Source: Toxoplasma gondii ME49 (Eukaryota; Apicomplexa; Conoidasida; Eucoccidiorida; Sarcocystidae). From it: a stretch of DNA of 15,749 bases. The stretch lies in contig NW_017383917.1 in the NCBI RefSeq assembly GCF_000006565.2, positions 1 to 15,749 on the forward strand. Reading direction: 5' to 3'. Below the pieces are notes generated by a model. It did no database searches. It saw only the letters and a program-made list of their open reading frames with translations, and was not told the DNA's origin. The position numbers were made by a program, and so were the translations under genes. This document shows positions 10,259 through 15,749 of the stretch, piece by piece (positions within the stretch are counted from its first letter, which is position 1; each line of letters starts with the position of its first letter).

Positions 10259-10815
10259 TTAAGAGAAACTCCTGCCGGAACATGTTGATGTCACTGTGGT
10301 ATGATGTCGGCAAGCTTGCAAATCGTCGCAGATGCAAGCATCCAGGTCAGTTTACTGCTTATTTAAAGTCGATCGATCTAAACTCATTGTTGGAGCATTG
10401 TCTCGTTCGGATGAGTCCGCTACAAATGCCAACAGTTTGAATCAGCATATGAAATCATAAATGCAAGCACGGGTTCACTGTTCACAGGAGCAAAAAGTCG
10501 CCGGAGGTATTACAGCCTCTGCTCGTATCAAGGACTTCCACGATGGCAACCTCGACTTAAGGATTCGAGGCCTGGGTCAGGCGCCCAACGGGACAACAGA
10601 ATGATCACTTGCATCCAATCCGCCCATGGGACTGCTGCCCCTACTCGGCACCCTCACCCTGACGTCAAGAACTCCACTGCAACAGTCAGATTCGACGGGG
10701 AGAAACAGTGGACACGTGATAGAAGCATTTCGTGAATCTAGCTGGAGGAAAGCGCCGTGTGCAGCAGAGAATTCCTTCACATGCGACTGCTCCAATATCG
10801 AAAGCACTATCTTAC

Positions 10816-10928
10816 CTTGTGCCCTCAGAATCAGACAATATCAATTCTCGCCGAGCCCTAACCGGCGAAATCTCTCTCGCTTCATATCGCCAAGGACAGA
10901 AGAACAAGAGGTCCTCCGGAAAAGTGAT
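10816..10928 (-). CDS. Candidate exon (partial) with an AAG|GTAAGA donor
   Basis: A strong donor, ACAAG|GTAAGA, lies at 10816/10815. In the frame that reaches it with two bases over, 37 codons are open back to a TGA at 10929-10931. They include ITFPEDLLFFCPWRYEAREI and ELILSDSEGT, with a composition typical of real protein. The exon start is not clear: the good acceptor CCGATTCAG (before 10944) lies just upstream of the TGA, so an exon starting there would be interrupted in this frame. Either a weaker acceptor such as TTTTCCGGAG is used, or the frame is broken. No domain is recognised. Confidence 0.3.
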
Positions 10929-10990
10929 TCAATCATGTCTCCTTCTGAATCGGCAAAACAGACTCGCTTCTGCAAGCCGGTGGTGCTTAC

Positions 10991-11130
10991 CTGCAGTCTG
11001 GTGGAGACGGATCCATGAAGATGGGAACAACACACATGAGGTGCAAGCCCTCACGAGCGTGAATGGTGCGAAGTGACCGGCGAATATCGAGCCCCTGTGC
11101 TTCCAGCCGTCCATCATCATGCATGGCGAT
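10991..11130 (-). CDS. Candidate exon with a consensus CAG|GTAAGC donor
   Basis: The donor at 10991/10990 (CTGCAG|GTAAGC) is one of the best splice sites in the window. Two - frames stay open through the segment. One fits in phase after the exon ending at 11309 if the GCATGCAG acceptor is used, and contains MMMDGWKHRGSIFAGHFAPF. The other, starting on a codon boundary, contains MHDDGRLEAQGLDIRRSLRT followed by HAREGLHLMCVVPIF and looks more protein-like, but it does not match the phase of the preceding exon. Both have trouble downstream: the only nearby acceptor (CCGATTCAG before 10944) implies a 46-nt intron, and the more protein-like frame then meets a TGA. The donor is convincing; the frame and the exon start are not decided. 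Confidence 0.33.
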
Positions 11131-11308
11131 CTGCATGCGCACTACTCCCAACAGACGTCGCTATCTGGCATCAAACTACAGAAAAGAAGTTTAGCAACCG
11201 CCACAGCAATCAGGGTAAATGGCAACCGTACGGCTTGCACTCCGTCTGAAAATGTGTGTGGAGACGTGGAGTTGCTAGACCAGCGTGGTGGTGCAGTCCG
11301 TAACTTAC

Positions 11309-11400
11309 GCCGCGCCTGAGTGTATAGGCAAAGGAAAATCAAACGAACGCTGTACGTTTGATGGCCCAAGAGTATCTAGAGCATTTGTGACTCTGAACCA
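11309..11400 (-). CDS. Candidate exon 5 of the secreted-protein gene
   Basis: The acceptor is GCATTCTGCTTCAG and the donor is GTAAGT at 11308. The 92-nt exon begins on a codon boundary, as required by the exon ending at 11499, and reads WFRVTNALDTLGPSNVQRS followed by FDFPLPIHSG, leaving two bases. The intron between them is 98 nt. The next join is unresolved: acceptors at CACATTTTCAG and TTCTTTTCTGTAG downstream run into stops in the required frame, while GCATGCAG before 11130 keeps a frame open. No domain is recognised. Confidence 0.4.
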
Positions 11401-11498
11401 CTGAAGCAGAATGCAGCACGGCCCTCACCGTAACATCGCTTCCGGTACACGTTTAGGGGTTTTCCGAGCGTTCACGAGACATACAGTTGATGGCTTAC

Positions 11499-11587
11499 TT
11501 GAAGCTGGCGTAGTTGCTTTACGCAAATTTCTGCCCGAGTTGAGAAAGATGGTGCCGAGGAGGACAGCAAGCACGACGCTTGCAAGG
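11499..11587 (-). CDS. Candidate exon 4 of the secreted-protein gene
   Basis: This short exon has good signals at both ends: GCGTAATTTTACAG as acceptor and CAA|GTAAGC as donor. It is 89 nt long. It takes two bases to complete the codon left by 11724-12107, then gives 29 codons, including LQASCLLSSSAPSFSTRAE and ICVKQLRQLQ, and ends on a codon boundary. The intron before it is 136 nt. A + strand frame (11411-11593) covers the same bases but lacks comparable splice signals. Serine- and leucine-rich, with no known domain. The phase agreement with both neighbours is the main support. Confidence 0.4.
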
Positions 11588-11723
11588 CTGTAAAATTACG
11601 CCCGCATGAGAAACAAACAAAAACCGATGAGGACATCTACACAACATGACAGACAGAGCTGTCCCCCTTGCGTCGTTGCCCGTCGACATTCGCGTGGCAA
11701 CAATACTTCTTTTCGTGACATAC

Positions 11724-12107
11724 ACTGAAGCGACTGCCTCGCGCTACGAATTTGCAAACCACGTTGCTGCCCAGGCAACAGCGATTCAGAAGTAGATATG
11801 ACACCATAGAACATCGACAACGGGTGACAGTTCCGAAGGTTTAATCCGACTGCTTCATCGCTAGGAAACTCAGGGCTCCAGAGGAGTGTTTGGATAACAG
11901 AAGACACAAGTCCGGGGAGAGAGTTTGTTCCAGACAAGGGTAGTTTGACGGTGTTTGCATTCCCTTGCGAGCCACTTTTTTTCACGCTTCGCCAGTAGAA
12001 AATACTATTCTGGGGGCTGCGGCGCAAATCGAGTACCTCGGACATATCTGCCCATTCTACTCCACTGTGTCTGCAACATCCCCCTGCAGGGATGCCACAC
12101 CGAGAAG
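11724..12107 (-). CDS. Candidate exon 3 of the secreted-protein gene
   Basis: A good acceptor with a pyrimidine tract (CATTCTCACTCTGTGCAG) precedes base 12107, and a GTATGT donor follows base 11724. Within the only frame that stays open, this 384-nt exon takes two bases to complete the codon begun in 12577-12770, then reads 127 codons and leaves one base. The product is polar with three Cys in the first dozen residues (SRCGIPAGGCC), then VEWADMSEVLDLRRSPQNS and a serine- and leucine-rich stretch. The surrounding frame (to 11596) is one of the three longest in the window at 195 codons, slightly above chance expectation. The intron to the previous exon would be 469 nt, a normal coccidian length. 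Alternative acceptors (CTGCAG, TTGCAG) lie 19-30 bases further in. No family is recognised. Confidence 0.4.
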
Positions 12108-12576
12108 CTGCACAGAGTGAGAATGATCCAAGCAACACGCGCCCATGGATTCGTGAGGTAAAGCTTAACAAAATGGTTTGCATTAGCCAGCAACCATACC
12201 GCGGGCTTCATTTCTCTGTCCGCTGTATCAGCAGCGTGGGCAGCGTCTGTGTGGCACTGATTTGCCATCTTTATGAAAAAACCATGATTTGTCAACTGGT
12301 ATGATTCGTCGTAGAGCCAGCGCCGCGGAAACCGAACCGGAATGGGACGAGGCGAATGCTCGACATAGTAGCGGTTCCCTTAGCTCCCCTAGGAATTGGA
12401 AAGACATGGTATCTTCTTCACTTTCTCATCGGTATCTTGGTTGAACCCGTTCGCTTCAGGACATCATAAACAAATATCTACAGAAACGCTGGCTGCCTGC
12501 CTTCTACGTAGCCGGAACGGTAGAGAAATTGGCCGTTCTGCCGCAACCGCCCGAGCAGACTTCACGCGCGCTTTAC

Positions 12577-12770
12577 GGATCCCTCTTCCTCGAAGGAGAT
12601 ACACCAGGAAACGCTTTCTGCCGTTTTTGAGAAAGACGTTGCGGATATGTCTATCAATCGATAATGAACGGTGAACGATGCCAGCGGGCGCCTCCATGAG
12701 GTCGACAAATGATCCATCAATGAATGCTACGTAGTTCTTGCGTGTTTTATCACTCGAGACGTTCTTCTTA
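12577..12770 (-). CDS. Candidate exon 2 of the secreted-protein gene
   Basis: It starts after a CTGCAG acceptor (12776-12771) and ends before a GTAAAG donor (12576). The preceding intron (12771-12847) would be 77 nt. The first exon leaves two bases and this exon supplies one, so the frame is kept, reading KKNVSSDKTRKNYVAFIDGS and on through a mixed hydrophobic and basic segment with a KNGRKRFLVYLLRGRG stretch. It ends one base into a codon. The frame stays open upstream to about 12847 and downstream to 12464, where it becomes very arginine-rich, so the splice sites rather than the frame limits define the exon. A + strand frame (12396-12674) overlaps but has no better signal. No domain is recognised. 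Support is phase agreement and fair splice sites only. Confidence 0.33.
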
Positions 12771-12847
12771 CTGCAGCCGCGTTCAAGAGCCCGCCAAGCA
12801 CGGGCAGCATTGACGTCAATCCGTTCCAAAGCTGCGTTTTGACTCAC

Positions 12848-13164
12848 ATTCCAGAAGCCACTATTCGACGACGTTGTCCGGAGAGTTGTATCTTTGAAAG
12901 ACGCGCGGCGACGCTTGGACGTTTGCTCCGTTCTCCCAATGGTGTTTCGGCATTTGTATCACGCACCATGTCGAGAGATGTGTCGTTTACTCCTGTAGCA
13001 CCGCCGTCTAGTTCTGTAGCACCGCTGTACGTACCACCCCTTTCAGGATCCGTCTCAAGACCCAGAACGGAGTTCGCCCATGCTGTGCGCATCCGACGTG
13101 TAGAGCACTCGAAAGGAACGAAGGACGCAAGAGCCGTCAGGCACAGTGCAACCGAGAACAGCAT
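12848..13164 (-). CDS. Candidate first exon: secreted protein with signal peptide
   Basis: The ATG at 13164-13162 lies in an ACAATG context and opens a classic signal peptide: a hydrophobic core (LFSVALCLTALASFV) followed by a polar turn and a plausible cleavage after FEC or nearby. The rest of the 105 codons is polar. It contains an imperfect 7-residue tandem repeat (SGATELD / GGATGVN) and then a basic stretch (RSKRPSVAARLSK, then QRRRIV). The exon would end at 12848, before a GTGAGT donor at 12847. Without splicing, the same frame stops at once with TGA at 12844-12846. The open frame extends upstream to 13332, but that extension (G-rich, hairpin-containing) reads better as leader. Products of this layout are common among coccidian secreted proteins, such as dense-granule or rhoptry types, but no specific family is recognised and no clear RRL-type TEXEL site is seen. 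The signal peptide is well supported; the gene itself is moderately supported. Confidence 0.5.
12990..13035. repeat. 21-bp tandem duplication (7-residue repeat)
   Basis: CTGTAGCACCGC occurs twice, 21 bp apart. Read on the - strand it gives two imperfect heptads (SGATELD, GGATGVN) inside the signal-peptide exon. A period divisible by three inside an open frame supports, mildly, that the exon is or was translated. Confidence 0.6.
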
Positions 13165-13228
13165 TGTGCACGACTCATGACGGAATAGCCGCCCACGTCT
13201 CGCCTTCAGTCGACAGGGGAGCTGGAAA

Positions 13229-13245
13229 CCGGGGGGGAACCCCGG
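13229..13245. repeat. GC-rich hairpin upstream of the - strand start codon
   Basis: CCGGGG and CCCCGG form a perfect 6-bp stem around a GGGAA loop, next to a run of seven G. It lies about 65 bases upstream of the ATG at 13164 on the - strand, so it would sit in the leader of that transcript if transcription starts further upstream. Function unknown. Confidence 0.4.
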
Positions 13246-14250
13246 ACATTTCTTCTGAATCAAATGCATCATTCTCTTCTCACCGCCAGTCAACCCCCCA
13301 GATGCGACGACCCTCCTGGATGTATGCTTCACCGTTTGGGGTGAACCTCATCAAGACGAAGGGACAACAATCACAAATTCCTGCTTGATCCAGAAAACGG
13401 TATAGAATCCGCGGGAAGATTGTACGGCTATCCGTAGAGACACACGGGGGACTAACGCTGCCTCACCAGGGAAGTGTTCTCCGTTTTTCAATTCACGAAC
13501 GGATTCTCGGCCGACAACGTTACCTACGATGGCTTGAGTCAAACTGACTGACTCCGTCTGCCATCTCTATTTATGCGTATAGAATTGCGGAGCTCTGTTG
13601 AAGGCAGTTAAGGCACATGCGTTTAGTTTCCAGACGAACAGCTCTCTCCAATATGCATGCAGCTCCTTCTTCAGTAGAATGCGTGCAGAGTTTGCGCCGT
13701 CCGCCATGCAGCTACGACGCTGAGACCCCTTGGACCCTTATCTCCGGGCAAACACATTCGCGCAGAAGACACGTGCTGTCCTCCGGCCAGCGACAGAAAA
13801 AAGGAAAATTAGATATCCTCCAGAGAATAAAGACAGCCGACGGACAAAGGTAGCAGCGATCTGAAACTGTCTGCAGTCCGGCGCAACATGGTGGCAGCGG
13901 GTCCATGTGAACAGAAAAAAAAACAGGTCCTTTGTCTACCGCAATCCACCGTAGTCACTTTGTTTCATAGAGTATTAGAGGCATTTTTCTTACCAAGGAC
14001 GTCAGTATACTCAGAGGACGTTTCATAGCGCCCCCACCCCCCATACTTACATGCTAGCTTTCGCCCAATGGGTGTCACTTGATGACGTGATTAAGCGGTT
14101 ATCGCCTAAAGCAAAACGCTAGTCGAAATGCGGAAGCAGGACGTCACTGCGCTGAACCTGTGCAGTATAACTGCACTCACTAAAATGCATTTCAGTCTAA
14201 ATATGGTGACTGAGATAGCTAGATGCCTTTGTATCCAGTTAGTGATATTC

Positions 14251-14275
14251 AGGTTCAAATATTCTTTTTGAACCT
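14251..14275. repeat. Perfect 9-bp hairpin, 7-nt loop
   Basis: AGGTTCAAA (14251-14259) is exactly complementary to TTTGAACCT (14267-14275) across a TATTCTT loop. It lies in a stretch without a supported gene. It superficially resembles a tRNA B box (GGTTCAAAT), but no tRNA fold surrounds it. Confidence 0.45.
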
Positions 14276-15599
14276 CGACAGATATTACAACTACCGTGAA
14301 TGCCTGCTGGAGGTCCACGGATGGTGGCTTATTTTCTTCTCTATTTGACGGTTGAGCTGCATTGCGTTCACACGCTTATCCTGGATACGATTAAATGCAA
14401 TCTTAATGGAGCACGTGTGAACGACGATAATTCAGTGTGTAGCACCGTCCGTGGTAGGTAAAGGGGCCTTCACCCTTGGTGGTAACTGTGTTCGGGGACT
14501 TACTGCCATCATCAATCCAACACGATACCGTTACTCGAAAATGTCTTCTGGCTTACTGCACGAGCGAGTAGCTGCCGAGCAGTCCTGTCCAGAACGTCCG
14601 ACAGGGTTCAAAAGGAAGAAGCTCTTTGAAATCGAAGCATGATCATGGAAAAGGAAGTCATTTGCAAATCTGGCCGCGACGCGAACCTTCATTGGTCTAA
14701 CGTCTCTCGAAGTCTTGTAAGCTCAATGTCTCGAATGCCGGTTTTTTCATTGCTGGCAAACGTAGCGAGAAATAGAAGTGTTCTACTGCGAGAAGCTCGC
14801 AGAGCAATACCCATCTCTAGAGAATGTTCAATGGACACTTGCAAGAGATACAAGATAGCAGGCACCTTAGACATCGATAATGCAATAATCATTCATGGTC
14901 CTTAGAGAATATGGTTTGGCTGCTCTTAGCGCAATTGTCCTCTGACTGCGCAGTAGACATGTATGACGATGGCGCGTGTATTTTCCTCTCTTCTTTATGG
15001 CTGAACCAATAACAACACACAGGTGTTTATCCGCTGCATATCATGCTGGCCATGATTGAGCTTGACGCCACCAGGTAAATCCGTCGATGGTTTCCTGCAG
15101 ATGGCATCCAGCCTCTCTGCTCACTGGAGCGAGGCACGGGAAAAGATAAACTCGAAACGTGACCAGCGCCCCGGAATGAGGTAGAAGAGAGAGATGGGAA
15201 TCTGTAGTAAAGGAAGACGAAGCACGGCATCGGTCTTGAAAAACAACTCCCATTTACAGCCGGCAAGCAGGTGCCAGCTCAGAAAGAGCATGAGGAGTTA
15301 CGAAAGTCCCACGCACCTCCCTCCAACTCCGAGCCTTCTATACACCTCTAGAACCGATGCAGAAGCCCCCTTGCTGACACGTCGTTTATCTGTTAAGTGT
15401 TGGTTTAGAGTCGTCACCTCCAGCGACCGCTCACGGTCCCCTACCATCATCAACCGCTGTAGAACCATGTCCCGAAATTTCCTACACGTCTATCATCGGC
15501 TGTTGCACGTACCCTCCGATTCAATCGTTGTCTACAGAGATGACGCGAGAGGCAAGAATTATTCACGACGCCGCACCGCTCCAACGTCACGAAAGTAAT

Positions 15600-15749
15600 T
15601 TTAGTACTATCTTAAACTTGTTAAAAAACGCTAGTTTTTTGTTGTTTTTTCTACATCGATTTAAGTATGCCACTTTCCTTTCAGCATGTTATAAACTAAA
15701 TAAAAATCAAGTCTCATACTAATTCAAATTGATCAGTTGAAATACCCAT
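15600..15749. other. AT-rich tail at the window edge
   Basis: Composition changes abruptly to roughly 70% A+T, with T-rich tracts (15632-15650) and a good + acceptor CCACTTTCCTTTCAG near 15684. It could be an intron end, an untranslated region, or another insert of organellar DNA. I could not match it to any mitochondrial gene. Confidence 0.3.

Larger units (their letters stand above)
13200..15600. other. No supported gene; putative upstream region of the - strand gene at its left edge
   Basis: The first few hundred bases would hold the leader and promoter of the - strand signal-peptide gene. Beyond that, frames at 14451-14642, 14639-14905 (+) and 14689-14892 (-) look protein-like but are short, on opposing strands, and without good splice signals. 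A + frame at 15194-15598 was examined and rejected as a gene. Confidence 0.35.

Noticed and set aside
11448..11460. Telomere-like TTTAGGG words (also near 4478).
   Set aside because: Single, non-tandem occurrences; expected by chance.
12464..12847. A - frame starting with GTG at 12847 as a separate 127-residue protein.
   Set aside because: GTG is not a usual start in this lineage and the same bases form a GTGAGT splice donor; the useful part is covered by the candidate exon 12577-12770.
13840..13862. AAAGGTAGCAGCGA as a piece of mitochondrial large-subunit rRNA.
   Set aside because: Only a few bases agree with the conserved core and the following bases diverge at once.
14252..14260. GGTTCAAAT as a tRNA B box.
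   Set aside because: No A box, anticodon arm or acceptor stem could be placed; the sequence is part of a hairpin instead.
14639..14905. Protein-like frames on both strands (88 codons on +, 67 on -).
   Set aside because: They are antisense to each other, lack splice partners, and are short enough to be chance.
15194..15598. A + frame containing VYRDDARGK, resembling the YxDD motif of reverse transcriptases.
   Set aside because: None of the other reverse-transcriptase blocks are present around it, the residues before it are not palm-like, and the frame length is within chance.

Overview
The window looks like nuclear DNA of a coccidian apicomplexan (Sarcocystidae or Eimeriidae type). The only secure identification is at about 7035-7160 on the + strand. 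It is a diverged piece of the mitochondrial cytochrome b gene whose translation (LVREVAAGWEF, then HA.TASFVF.C...H.TR) follows the coccidian form of the protein rather than the Plasmodium form. The fragment is isolated in DNA of mixed, roughly 50% GC composition, with no other mitochondrial gene recognised beside it. It is therefore best read as a nuclear insertion of mitochondrial DNA (NUMT). No bacterial-style gene, operon, tRNA, rRNA, CRISPR array or transposase was found. Open frames are short: their length distribution is close to that of random sequence of this composition, with only a slight excess of long frames. Any coding content must therefore lie in small exons.

Layout. 1-3200: nothing recognisable. 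3425-4070: about three decayed units of a tandem repeat with a period near 235 bp, strongly C-rich and G-poor on the + strand. 4100-6600: no supported gene. 6638-7069: two overlapping + frames of uncertain status next to the cytochrome b fragment. 7637-13164: on the - strand, a series of candidate exons with good splice signals. It starts with a signal-peptide exon (12848-13164), followed by four exons that join in phase (12577-12770, 11724-12107, 11499-11587, 11309-11400). Less certain pieces follow at 10991-11130, 10816-10928, 9869-10258, 9719-9771, 9426-9581 and 8113-8218. The series ends in a frame with a C-terminal hydrophobic segment (7637-7983). 13200-15600: no supported gene. 15600-15749: a sharp AT-rich tail running off the window.

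If the - strand pieces form one gene, it would encode a secretory-pathway protein with an N-terminal signal peptide, a small 7-residue repeat near the N-terminus and possibly a C-terminal membrane anchor. This is inference: no domain was recognised, several joins could not be made in frame, and some candidate frames are broken by TGA. Two genes, or a decaying gene, remain possible. RNA-seq and comparison with related coccidian genomes would settle it.
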